Origin: DATEDA01 sp963789885
GTDB lineage: Bacteria > Pseudomonadota > Gammaproteobacteria > Burkholderiales > SG8-39
Length of the DNA stretch: 64,000 nucleotides
Reading direction: 5' to 3'
Assembly: GCA_963789885.1 (NCBI GenBank)
Contig: CAWBNB010000003.1
Span: 124,001 to 188,000, forward strand
Position numbers and translations under genes: made by a program. How positions within the stretch are numbered: position 1 is the stretch's first letter; each line of letters opens with the position of its first letter. Shown here in pieces: positions 34,229 to 42,394 of the stretch. The notes beneath the pieces are model-generated. The model was given only the letters and a program-made list of their open reading frames with translations, did not search any database and was not told the origin of the DNA.

Positions 34229-36406
34229 ATGAATCCGGTACTCCTGGAGATCCTGCGCGAGGCCCGTGCTGCCGGGAAGAGTGCGCTAGACGAACCCACG
34301 GCGAAGCGCGCGCTCGCAGCGTACGGCCTCGTCGTGCCGCGCGGTGTTTCGGTGCCACCCGGCGCGCCGCTCGCACTCGCCGGACTGCGAGGGCCCTTCG
34401 CGGCGAAGCTGATAAGCCCGGATGCCTTGCACAAGAGCGATGTGGGCGGAGTCCGTCTCGGCCTCGGGGACGCGGCGGCCGCGGCCGCCGCGGTGCGCGA
34501 GATCGAAGCGTTGGCGCGCAGCCGCAAGCTCGCGCTCGGCGGCGTGCTCGTCGAGCAGATGGCATCGCCCGGCGTGGAGCTCGTGATCGGCGGCCTGATC
34601 GACTCCTGTTTCGGACCGGTCGTCATGCTCGGTCTCGGGGGCGTGTTCGTCGAGATCTTCGGCGACACGGCGTTCCGCGTCTGCCCGATCGACCGGCAGG
34701 ACGCGCTCGAGATGATCGACGAGCTACGCGGCGCGCCCCTGCTGCGCGGCGCCCGCGGCCGCGAGCCGGTGGACGAGGAGCGGATCGTCGAAGCGCTCCT
34801 CTCCGTCGGCGGGGACGAGGGATTTCTCGTCGAGGCCACGGACGAGATCGCGGAACTGGACATCAACCCGCTCATCGTCTCCGCGACCGGCGCGGTAGCC
34901 TGCGACGCGCGCATCGTGCTCTCCAGGGCGAAGCACCCCGCACGGCCCAGCGCGGACGCAAAGGACCCTTACGAGACCTTCCGTCCCATATTCCACCCGC
35001 GCGTGGTGGCGGTGGTCGGAGCATCGGCGAGCGGCGGCGTGTCGTTCGGCAATGAGTTCATCCGTCATTCGCGGAGCCTCGGGTACGACGGCCGACTCGT
35101 GCCGATCCACCCGAGCGCCACGGTCGTGGAAGGGCTGCCAGCGGTCAAGTCCTTCGCAGAGGTCGGCGAGCCGGTCGATCTCGCCTACATCGCGGTCGGG
35201 GCGTCCCAGGTTCCGGCGCTGATCTCTGCTGCGAGCGGGAGGGTACGCTTCGCGCAGGTCACTTCGAGCGGCTTCGGCGAGGTCACGGAGGGGCGTGAAC
35301 TCGAGCGCACGCTCCTCGAGGCGGCACGCACCGCAGGCGTGCGGATAATCGGTCCTAACTGCCTGGGTGTGTACTCGCCTCGCGGCAAGATCACCTTCAT
35401 CGGCGGCACGAGCCCGGAGCCGGGTGCGGTCGGCGTGATCACGCAGAGCGGCGGGCTTGGCGTGGATATCCTGCTTCGCGGCCAGTCCCGCGGGTTGCGC
35501 TACAGCGGCCTCGTCACGATCGGCAACAGCGCGGACGTCAGCCCGGCCGAGTTGGTCGAGTACTTCCTCGCCGATCCCGAGACGCGCGTCATCGGACTGT
35601 ACGCGGAGGACATCAAGGACGGCCGCGCCTTCTTCCACGCATTGCGTGAGGCGCGCGGTGCGAAGTCAGTCGTCGTCCTGCTCGGTGGCCAGACGAGCCA
35701 GGGGCGGCACGCAGCGGCCTCGCATACCGGCTCGCTCGCCTCGGCAGCCGAGATCTGGCGCGGGCTCGCGACCCAGGCGGGGATCGCCCTGACCCGGACA
35801 CTCGACGAGTTTCTCGATGTCCTGCTCGGATTCCAGGCGCTGTCACCCCGGCACACGCGCCCGACGAAGCGGTGCGTCCTGTTCGGCAATGGCGGTGGCA
35901 CCAGTGTCCTCGCAGCGGACGCGTTCGGGCGCAAGGGGCTCGAGGTGAGCGCGATGCCAAAGCCGGCGATCGATGCGCTCAACGCGCTCGCGCTCCCGCC
36001 CGGCACTTCGATCGTCAACCCGATCGATGCTCCGGCGCCAACCCTGCGGCAGGAGGAGGGCCGGATCGCGGAACGCATCCTGGACATCGTCCTCGAGCAT
36101 GGCGAGCCCGACGCGCTGGTGATGCACATCAATCTGCCGGTCTTCATCAAGTCGACCGACCAGCGCGCCGACTTCATGCGGAACCTGATCGACGCCGCCA
36201 TCCGTGCGCGCTCGCGCCGTCCCGAGCAGGCCCATTTCGTCCTGGTCCTGCGCTCCGACGGCGCGGAACCCTCGGAGCGGCGCCGGCGCGAATTCCGTGA
36301 GCTTGCGGTCCGGCAAGGCATCCCGGTGTACGACGAGATGGCGAACGCCGCCGATGCCCTGGCGGCCATGTCATCCTTCGAGCACTACCTGGAGATGCGG
36401 CGCTAG
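34229..36406 (+). CDS. NDP-forming acyl-CoA synthetase, fused ATP-grasp + CoA-ligase protein
   Basis: 725 residues. Residues about 1-235 are the ATP-grasp (beta) part with His68 in ALHKSDVGGVRLG; 245-725 are the CoA-binding and ligase (alpha) part with VVAVVGASASGG, IGPNCLGVYSPRG and phosphohistidine His499 in AAASHTGSLAS. This beta-alpha order is the reverse of the common alpha-beta fusion, and equals the gene order of the split pair at 17468/18186, its paralogue. It makes the acyl-CoA that the carboxylase subunits of this module would carboxylate. Start is the ATG 30 bases from the divergent biotin carboxylase start. Confidence 0.92.
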   Translation: MNPVLLEILREARAAGKSALDEPTAKRALAAYGLVVPRGVSVPPGAPLALAGLRGPFAAKLISPDALHKSDVGGVRLGLGDAAAAAAAVREIEALARSRKLALGGVLVEQMASPGVELVIGGLIDSCFGPVVMLGLGGVFVEIFGDTAFRVCPIDRQDALEMIDELRGAPLLRGARGREPVDEERIVEALLSVGGDEGFLVEATDEIAELDINPLIVSATGAVACDARIVLSRAKHPARPSADAKDPYETFRPIFHPRVVAVVGASASGGVSFGNEFIRHSRSLGYDGRLVPIHPSATVVEGLPAVKSFAEVGEPVDLAYIAVGASQVPALISAASGRVRFAQVTSSGFGEVTEGRELERTLLEAARTAGVRIIGPNCLGVYSPRGKITFIGGTSPEPGAVGVITQSGGLGVDILLRGQSRGLRYSGLVTIGNSADVSPAELVEYFLADPETRVIGLYAEDIKDGRAFFHALREARGAKSVVVLLGGQTSQGRHAAASHTGSLASAAEIWRGLATQAGIALTRTLDEFLDVLLGFQALSPRHTRPTKRCVLFGNGGGTSVLAADAFGRKGLEVSAMPKPAIDALNALALPPGTSIVNPIDAPAPTLRQEEGRIAERILDIVLEHGEPDALVMHINLPVFIKSTDQRADFMRNLIDAAIRARSRRPEQAHFVLVLRSDGAEPSERRRREFRELAVRQGIPVYDEMANAADALAAMSSFEHYLEMRR

Positions 36407-37240
36407 GCGGCGAACTCCGCCCGGCCGGTCATCGCGAGCGCGCCGTCCGGCGTTTCGGCCCAGAGCTCGGCGCTGCGCCCGTCTGAGGACGTGTTCCCCG
36501 CACACCTGGAACGGCTCCGAATCGAAGAGCGGCGAAACGGCTCGATAGGTGAACGTCGCGAGCGACGCCTCGGGCATCCGCTCGCGGACGAGCTCCAGCA
36601 GGTAGGTCGCGATGAGCGGACCGTGCACCACGAGTCCGCCGTATCCCTCGACCTTCGCGTAATCCCGGTCGTAGTGAATGCGGTGGGCGTTGAAGATCAG
36701 CGCCGAGTAGCGGAACAGCAGCGCTTCGTTGGCGTGGATCTCCTTCCGCCAGGCGGGATCGGCGTGCGGCACCGGTTGCGGCGGAGGACTGGCTGCACCC
36801 GCCTCGCGGTAGACGATGTCGTGTTCTTCCTCGATCGCGAGCCCAGATGGTCCCGACAGGCGGTGGTGTACGGCGACGAAGACGAGCTTCCCGTTGCGGC
36901 CGGCTTTCTCGGTCACCGCGGCGATGTCCGATTTCCGGTCGACCGGGTCGTCGACAAGCAGCGCCCTGTGGAATCGCAGGCGGCCACCCGCCCACATGCG
37001 CCGCGGCAGCTTCACCGGGGGCAGAAATCCGCCGCGCGGCGCGTGGCCATCGACCGTCAGCGTGCCGGTCGGCACCACCGTATGAAACAGGATCCAGTGC
37101 CACCCGGGCGGTAGGGCGGCTCCCGGCGGGTAGCTGCGCGGGTCGTCGAGCGTCGCTGCGAGCTCGGCGACCCGGAGCGATCCGGGCGTATCGCGGGCGG
37201 ATTCGCTCCGGCCGACCCACCGCTCCAGCTCTTCGGCCAC
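36371..37240 (-). CDS. MaoC/hot-dog-fold hydratase (mesaconyl-C4-CoA hydratase-like), frameshifted near the C-terminus
   Basis: Starts at a GTG three bases after the bioB stop. Two hot-dog repeats: an N-terminal FAS1-like half (WILFHTVVPTGTLTVDGH) and a C-terminal half with the catalytic NAHRIHYDRDY and GGLVVHGPLIATYLLEL. As read, the last 45 residues after FQVCGE are unlike the family. Shifting frame at the CCCC run 36496-36499 (plus strand) restores TSSDGRSAELWAETPDGALA and a stop at 36403, giving 278 residues, the family length. Probably a hydratase acting on the carboxylated enoyl-CoA. Confidence 0.82.
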   Translation of the reverse strand: MAEELERWVGRSESARDTPGSLRVAELAATLDDPRSYPPGAALPPGWHWILFHTVVPTGTLTVDGHAPRGGFLPPVKLPRRMWAGGRLRFHRALLVDDPVDRKSDIAAVTEKAGRNGKLVFVAVHHRLSGPSGLAIEEEHDIVYREAGAASPPPQPVPHADPAWRKEIHANEALLFRYSALIFNAHRIHYDRDYAKVEGYGGLVVHGPLIATYLLELVRERMPEASLATFTYRAVSPLFDSEPFQVCGEHVLRRAQRRALGRNAGRRARDDRPGGVRRLAPHLQVVLEG

Positions 37241-37243
37241 GAA

Positions 37244-38233
37244 CTAGGCCTGTGCGGTGATGCCGAGGCGGCTCATCAGCGCGCGATCGGCAGCGGCTTC
37301 CGGATTGCCGGTCGTGAGGAGCTTCTCCCCGTAGAAGATCGAATTCGCGCCGGCGAAGTAGCAGAGCGCCTGGATGCCCTCGCCGAGCTCCTGCCGGCCG
37401 GCAGAGAGGCGCACGTAGCTGCCGGGCATGGTGATGCGCGCCGCGGCGATGGTCCGGACGAACTCGAAGGGGTCGAGCGCTTCTGCGCCGTGGAGGGGGG
37501 TGCCCGCCACCTGCACGAGATTGTTGATCGGCACCGATTCGGGCGCGGGGTCGAGGTTCGCGAGCTGTGCGATGAGCGCGGCACGCTGTCGGCGCGTCTC
37601 GCCCATGCCCACGATTCCGCCGCAGCACACCCGGATTCCGGCCCCGCGCACCCGATCGAGCGTGTCGAGCCGATCCTGGTAGGTGCGCGTGGTGATGATC
37701 TCGCCGTAGAACTCCGGGGCCGTGTCGAGGTTATGGTTGTAGTAGTCGAGGCCGGCGTCTTTCAGCTGCTCGGCCTGGCCGTCTTTCAGCATCCCGAGCG
37801 TCGCGCAGCTCTCGAGGCCCAGCCCCTTCACGGCCCGGACGAGCTGCAGCACGCCCTGCAGATCCCGGTCCTTCGGGCCTCGCCACGCGGCCCCCATGCA
37901 GAAGCGCGTCGCGCCGTTCGCTTTCGCCGCATTTGCCGCCGCGACGACCGCATCGACGCCGAGAATCGGTTCGTTCTCGACGCCGGTGTGGTAGCGCGCC
38001 GCCTGCGGGCAGTACTTGCAGTCCTCGGGGCAGCCTCCGGTCTTGATCGAGAGGAGCGTCGAAAGTTGCACGGTGTTCGGAGGGAAGTTCTGCCGGTGAA
38101 CGCCGTGGGCACGGTAGATGAGATCGCTGAACGGCAGCTCGAGGAGTTCGTGGACGTCGCCGACCGACCACTTCGCACCGCGCGCGGCAGAATGGCCGTT
38201 GTCGTGCCGCAGGAACCCGGATGTCGCTTCCAT
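37244..38233 (-). CDS. bioB: Biotin synthase
   Basis: 329 residues. Radical-SAM cluster CPEDCKYC (Cys68, Cys72, Cys75), the [2Fe-2S] ligand region (ATRFCMGAAWRGP, SCATLGML, CCGGIVGMGET) and YNHNLDTAPEFYGEI. It inserts sulfur into dethiobiotin. The gene sits inside the carboxylase operon, 13 bases after the GntR stop, which links cofactor supply to carboxylase expression. No other bio genes are in the window. Confidence 0.97.
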   Translation of the reverse strand: MEATSGFLRHDNGHSAARGAKWSVGDVHELLELPFSDLIYRAHGVHRQNFPPNTVQLSTLLSIKTGGCPEDCKYCPQAARYHTGVENEPILGVDAVVAAANAAKANGATRFCMGAAWRGPKDRDLQGVLQLVRAVKGLGLESCATLGMLKDGQAEQLKDAGLDYYNHNLDTAPEFYGEIITTRTYQDRLDTLDRVRGAGIRVCCGGIVGMGETRRQRAALIAQLANLDPAPESVPINNLVQVAGTPLHGAEALDPFEFVRTIAAARITMPGSYVRLSAGRQELGEGIQALCYFAGANSIFYGEKLLTTGNPEAAADRALMSRLGITAQA

Positions 38234-38246
38234 CGCGGGGCGTCCG

Positions 38247-38996
38247 CTACTCGACGTTCTCGTTCCGCAGTAACTTCACCGCGGTGTCGCGCGAATCGCG
38301 CACGAGCTTCTCGGCCGCCTCCTGCGCAGCCTTCGGGTCCTTGCCCTGGACGGCCGAGAACAGCATGCGCCAGTTGCGCACTGACTGGGCACGCCGCTTA
38401 GGCGTCGAGAGCCCCAGGCGTGCATATCGCAGCGTCTGGTGCGCGAGCGAGAAGATCATGCTGCGCAGGAACCGGTTGCCGCTCGCCTCGGCAACCATCA
38501 GGTTGTACCGGTAGACCGCGCTCGTGTAGGCATCCGCATCACCGACCTTCGCGATCTCGGCGAGCCGCTCGACGCCGACGCGCAGCCGCGCGATGAACTC
38601 AGGATCACGCCGCTCGGCTGCGATGCGGGCGGCGAGGCCGATGAGCGAGATGCGGACCTCGAACAGATCGTTCACTTCCCCCACGTTGAGCTGAGTGACC
38701 TGTGCACCGCGGCGCGCATTGATCTGCACGAGCCCGTCGCGCTCCAGGATGCGCAGCGCCTCGCGGACCGGGCCGCGGCTGACCCGGAAGCGATCGGCGA
38801 CCTCCTGCTCCTGGATCCGCGCGCCAGGCTCGTAACCGCCCTGGATGATCGCGTTCCCGATACGCTCGGCGATCTGCTCCGGCAGCGATAGCGTCTGCGC
38901 CGACGGGCTCGGCGACCAGGCATAGACCGCATCCGGCTCCGCTGCAGGTGCGGCGCGCCGCGGGTTCTTCGTTCCCAGGTTCAGGTCAGCTCTCAA
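38247..38996 (-). CDS. GntR-family transcriptional regulator, FCD type (paralogue 2)
   Basis: 249 residues from a TTG that overlaps the end of the carrier gene by 11 bases; no ATG/GTG lies nearby in frame. Winged helix SRGPVREALRILERDGLV with RRGAQVTQL wing; C-terminal FCD-like domain. The FH ligand position reads YNLMVAEASGN, and the C-terminal His ligands are also absent. RYARLGLSTPKRRAQSVRNWR matches paralogue 1. Lying in the operon behind the TTGTCAACAA site at 40795, it is the best candidate to bind that site. Confidence 0.88.
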   Translation of the reverse strand: MRADLNLGTKNPRRAAPAAEPDAVYAWSPSPSAQTLSLPEQIAERIGNAIIQGGYEPGARIQEQEVADRFRVSRGPVREALRILERDGLVQINARRGAQVTQLNVGEVNDLFEVRISLIGLAARIAAERRDPEFIARLRVGVERLAEIAKVGDADAYTSAVYRYNLMVAEASGNRFLRSMIFSLAHQTLRYARLGLSTPKRRAQSVRNWRMLFSAVQGKDPKAAQEAAEKLVRDSRDTAVKLLRNENVE

Positions 38997-39207
38997 TGAT
39001 CGCGAGCTCCTGACCTTCCGAGACGTCCTGGCCCTCCTGGACCAGGATCGCCTTGAGGGTCCCTTTCACCGGCGCGACCACGGGAATCTCCATCTTCATC
39101 GATTCCATGATGAGGATGGTCTCCTCCTCCTGTAACGATTGCCCGGGCTGCGTGACGATCTTCCATACCTTGCCGGTGATTTCGGCCTTCACCTTCTCCG
39201 TTGCCAA
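38986..39207 (-). CDS. Stand-alone biotin carboxyl carrier protein
   Basis: 73 residues: a minimal biotinyl domain with Lys38 in ESMKMEI and a TGKVWKIVTQPGQSL start. It lacks the long N-terminal part of AccB. It shuttles carboxybiotin from the biotin carboxylase at 32840 to the carboxyltransferase encoded 30 bases upstream, and possibly to the two other carboxyltransferases of the window. Confidence 0.93.
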   Translation of the reverse strand: MATEKVKAEITGKVWKIVTQPGQSLQEEETILIMESMKMEIPVVAPVKGTLKAILVQEGQDVSEGQELAIIES

Positions 39208-39237
39208 TTCCTTCCCCTTCGTCGTTTGCGATGGATT

Positions 39238-40773
39238 CTAGAAGGTCGTGGGCCAGCCCCCCAGGAGGTGCCTGCCGATGCCCTTCGTGGGACGTCGCTG
39301 GTGCACCTCCAGCAGCCGCGCCAGCCAGCGGCGCGACTCGCGCGGGTCGATCACGGCGACCGCAGAAAAGATCCCGGCGAGGTCATAGGCCGAGCTGTCG
39401 CGCTGGATCTCCTGCTTGAGCGACTCGAAGCGCGCCGGGTCGTCCTCTCGCTTGACGCCGTAGACCACGTTGACACCGACGTTCGGATCCATGAACCCCA
39501 CGTCCGCGCTGTACCACGCAAGCATCTCATCGGTGTTCCGGGTCCCGCCCATGTTGAGATAGGCCTGGCCGTAGCTCTTGCGCATCACGACCGAGAACTT
39601 CGGGACGGTGCACATCTGCAGCGCGGACATCATGTTGATCACCTTCCCGGGGGCCTTGCGCCGCTCGCCCTCGACCCCGATCAGGAAGCCCGGCGTGTCG
39701 ACGAGGATGACGATCGGGATGTTGAACGAGTCGCAGAGGACGAGGAAAGTTGTCGCCTTGTCGCAGGAGTCCGGGTCCATCGCGCCCGCTTTGAACATCG
39801 GGTTCGATGCGAGGATGCCCACGGTGCGGCCGTCGATCCGGCCGAGGGCGGTGAATGCCGTCTTCGCGAACCGGTCCTTGAGTGGGAACAGTGTCCCCGG
39901 GTCGCAGATCGCGGCCGCGACCTTGCGCATGTCGTAGACCTTCGCGCGGTCCTCGGGCACAAGCTCGAGCAGCTTCTGCGCCGGCTCGTCGGCGCCCGCG
40001 GGCACCGCCGTCCGCGGCGGTAACTCGTTGTGATGCGACGGCAGGTACGAGAGGAACTTCTTCAGCAGGTCCAGTGCCTCTTCGTCGGTGTCGACGCCGT
40101 AGTCCACCTTGCCGGTGACCTCCGCCTGCATGCGCCAGCCGGAGAGCTCCTGCGGGTCGATCTTCTGTCCGATGGCGATCTCGGTCACCCGGGGGCTGGA
40201 GATCGCGAGCTGCGCGTCCTTGCGCATCACCACGAAGTCGGAAAGCTGTGTGAACCAGCAGGCCGTGCCGAATGCGGGCCCGAGCACGGCCGCTACGTAT
40301 GGGATGTCGCGCATCCGAATGAACTGCGTGGGGTCCTGGCCGAGCGTGCCGGTGCCGATCGCGCCCATCGTGTCGGGAATGCGTGCGCCGGAGGACTCGT
40401 TCAGGAGCAGGAGCGGGATGCCGTTGGCGAGCGCCATCCTGCGCATCTGGCCCATCTTGCGTACGTTGATCGGGCTGGAGGAGGCGCTCTTCACGGTGAT
40501 GTCGTGTGACACCACAGCGGCCTCACGCCCCTCGATGCGGCCGTACCCGCATACCTTGCCATCGGCCGGCGTGCGGTCCCAGTCCTCGCGCGGCTCACCG
40601 CGCGCGAACATGCCGATCTCGAGAAAGGTCCCGGGGTCGAAGAGGTAGTCGATCCGCTGGCGTGCGTTCAGGCGCCCCTGCGAAGCCTGCTTGGCGAGAC
40701 GGTCCGCGCCGCCCATTTCGAGCGCCTGCTTCGTGCGGCGGGCATGCTCCTCGATGTACTTTTCGAATGCCAT
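39238..40773 (-). CDS. Acyl-CoA carboxylase carboxyltransferase subunit, copy 2
   Basis: 511 residues. Same family and length as copy 1 at 15792 (MAFEKYIEEHARRTKQALEMGGADRL versus MAFEEELSELARRTAQAMAMGGADKL). NESSGARIPDTMGAIGTG and MRKSYGQAYLNMGGTRNTDE mark the acyl-CoA and biotin pockets. First gene of the operon carboxyltransferase - carrier - GntR - bioB - hydratase. The promoter region with TTGTCAACAA is shared with the divergent copy 3. Confidence 0.93.
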   Translation of the reverse strand: MAFEKYIEEHARRTKQALEMGGADRLAKQASQGRLNARQRIDYLFDPGTFLEIGMFARGEPREDWDRTPADGKVCGYGRIEGREAAVVSHDITVKSASSSPINVRKMGQMRRMALANGIPLLLLNESSGARIPDTMGAIGTGTLGQDPTQFIRMRDIPYVAAVLGPAFGTACWFTQLSDFVVMRKDAQLAISSPRVTEIAIGQKIDPQELSGWRMQAEVTGKVDYGVDTDEEALDLLKKFLSYLPSHHNELPPRTAVPAGADEPAQKLLELVPEDRAKVYDMRKVAAAICDPGTLFPLKDRFAKTAFTALGRIDGRTVGILASNPMFKAGAMDPDSCDKATTFLVLCDSFNIPIVILVDTPGFLIGVEGERRKAPGKVINMMSALQMCTVPKFSVVMRKSYGQAYLNMGGTRNTDEMLAWYSADVGFMDPNVGVNVVYGVKREDDPARFESLKQEIQRDSSAYDLAGIFSAVAVIDPRESRRWLARLLEVHQRRPTKGIGRHLLGGWPTTF

Positions 40774-40794
40774 CTCGCGGTCCGATCGTGCGGG

Positions 40795-40813
40795 TTGTCA
40801 ACAATCGTACAAG
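40795..40813. promoter_or_regulatory. TTGTCAACAATCGTACAAG, candidate GntR/FCD operator (TTG sub-type)
   Basis: Lies in the 61-base divergent gap between two carboxyltransferase genes. Seventeen of nineteen bases are identical to 46255-46273 (TTGTCGACAATAGTACAAG). TTGT and ACAA are the arms; the second element GTACAA is a further half-site or part of a promoter. Confidence 0.65.
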
Positions 40814-40834
40814 GCGATGTTAAACTCTTTGCCC

Positions 40835-42394
40835 ATGAGCTGGAAGCCCGAAGTCGACGAGATCGAGCGGCGCAAGCAGTTCGCGTACAAGCTGGGCGGC
40901 GAGGAGGGCGTGCGCCGCCAGCACGAGGCGGGCCGGCTCACCGGGCGCGAGCGCATCGAGCGGCTCGTCGACCCCGGGTCCTGGTTCGAAATCGGCGTCA
41001 TGGCCGGCAAGGGCGAGTACGACAAGGCAGGCAACCTCGTCAGCGTGCGCCCATCGAACGCGATCATCGGCACCGGGCGCATCAACGGCCGCAAGGTCTC
41101 GCTGGACGTCGATGACTACACGATCCGCGGCGGCTCCTCCGAGGCCACGGTCTCGGAGAAGTGGATCTACGCGGAGAACTACGCGCTCGAACACCGCCTC
41201 CCGCTCATCCGTCTCTGCGAGAGCGCGGGCGGCAGCGTGCGGCTCGTCGAGCAGCAGGGCGGGACGAAGATCCCGGGCTATCCCACCTGGCCGATGGTCG
41301 GTCTCCTCGGCTACATCCCGGTCGTGGCGGTCGCCCTTGGCCCGTGCGCCGGTCTGGGGGCGCTGAAGGCCGGTTGCTCGCATTTCTCCATCATGGTGAA
41401 GGGCACGAGCCAGGTCTTCGCGGGTGGCCCGCCCGTGGTCGGTCGCGCAGGAATGGGCGACGAGATCGACAAGGAGCAGCTCGGCGGCTCGCAGATGCAC
41501 ACCCGCGTCTCGGGCGTCATCGACAACGAGGCCGAGAGCGAGGATCACGCCTTCGATCTCGTGCGCCGTTATCTCTCGTACATGCCGAGCAGCGTGTTCG
41601 AGATGCCCCAGCGCTCGACGCCCACCGACGATGCGAACCGCCGGGAGGAGGAGCTCCTGGGCATCATTCCGCGCGAGCGGCGCAGGGTCTACAAGTCCCG
41701 GCGCATCCTGGAGCTCGTGCTCGACAAAGGGTCGCTCTTCGAGATCGCGCCGAACTACGGCCGCTCGGTCGTGACCTGCCTCGCGCGTCTCGACGGCTAT
41801 CCGGTCGGCGTCATCACGAACGACCCCTACCACATGGGCGGCGGGCTCAATCGCCCGGCGGCGGAGAAGATGGAGACCTTCGTCGACCTCTGCGACACGT
41901 TCCACCTTCCGATCATCAACTTCGTCGACCAGCCGGGAACGGTGGTGGGAATCGAAGGCGAGAAGATGGGGAACGTCCGCGGCTCGGTGCGCGTGGTCTC
42001 GGCCATCGAGCAGAGCAAGGTGCCATGGTGCGCGGTCGTGATCCGGCGCCTCTACGGTCTCGCCGGGACCGCCTACGCGCGCATGCAGGGCATCAACCTG
42101 CACTACGCGTGGCCCTCCGGGCGCTGGGGCTCCATCCCCTTCGAGGGCGGGATCGCCGCAGCGTACCGACGCGAGCTTGACGCCCTGCCCGAAGCCGAGC
42201 GTGCCGCCCGGCTCGCGCAGCTCGAAACGCACTACGAGCGGCTGGCTTCGCCGTTCCTCACGGCCGAGAAATTCCGCGTACCGGACATCATTGATCCACG
42301 CGATACGCGCCGCGTCCTGTGCCACTGGATCGAGGACGCGTGGCGGATGCTCCCCGAGCAGCTCGGGCCGCGCGGGCGGACGATGCGGAAGTAG
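40835..42394 (+). CDS. Acyl-CoA carboxylase carboxyltransferase subunit, copy 3 (divergent)
   Basis: 519 residues from the ATG beginning MSWKPEVDEI; an upstream ATG at 40817 with AAGG close by is possible. Family motifs: RLCESAGGSVRLVEQQGG, QPGTVVGIEGEKMGNVRGS, GPCAGLGALKAGCSH. Clearly more distant than copies 1 and 2 are from each other, so another acyl-CoA is likely. It heads a plus-strand run with a TRAP system and an amidohydrolase, and should share the biotin carboxylase and carrier. Confidence 0.9.
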   Translation: MSWKPEVDEIERRKQFAYKLGGEEGVRRQHEAGRLTGRERIERLVDPGSWFEIGVMAGKGEYDKAGNLVSVRPSNAIIGTGRINGRKVSLDVDDYTIRGGSSEATVSEKWIYAENYALEHRLPLIRLCESAGGSVRLVEQQGGTKIPGYPTWPMVGLLGYIPVVAVALGPCAGLGALKAGCSHFSIMVKGTSQVFAGGPPVVGRAGMGDEIDKEQLGGSQMHTRVSGVIDNEAESEDHAFDLVRRYLSYMPSSVFEMPQRSTPTDDANRREEELLGIIPRERRRVYKSRRILELVLDKGSLFEIAPNYGRSVVTCLARLDGYPVGVITNDPYHMGGGLNRPAAEKMETFVDLCDTFHLPIINFVDQPGTVVGIEGEKMGNVRGSVRVVSAIEQSKVPWCAVVIRRLYGLAGTAYARMQGINLHYAWPSGRWGSIPFEGGIAAAYRRELDALPEAERAARLAQLETHYERLASPFLTAEKFRVPDIIDPRDTRRVLCHWIEDAWRMLPEQLGPRGRTMRK

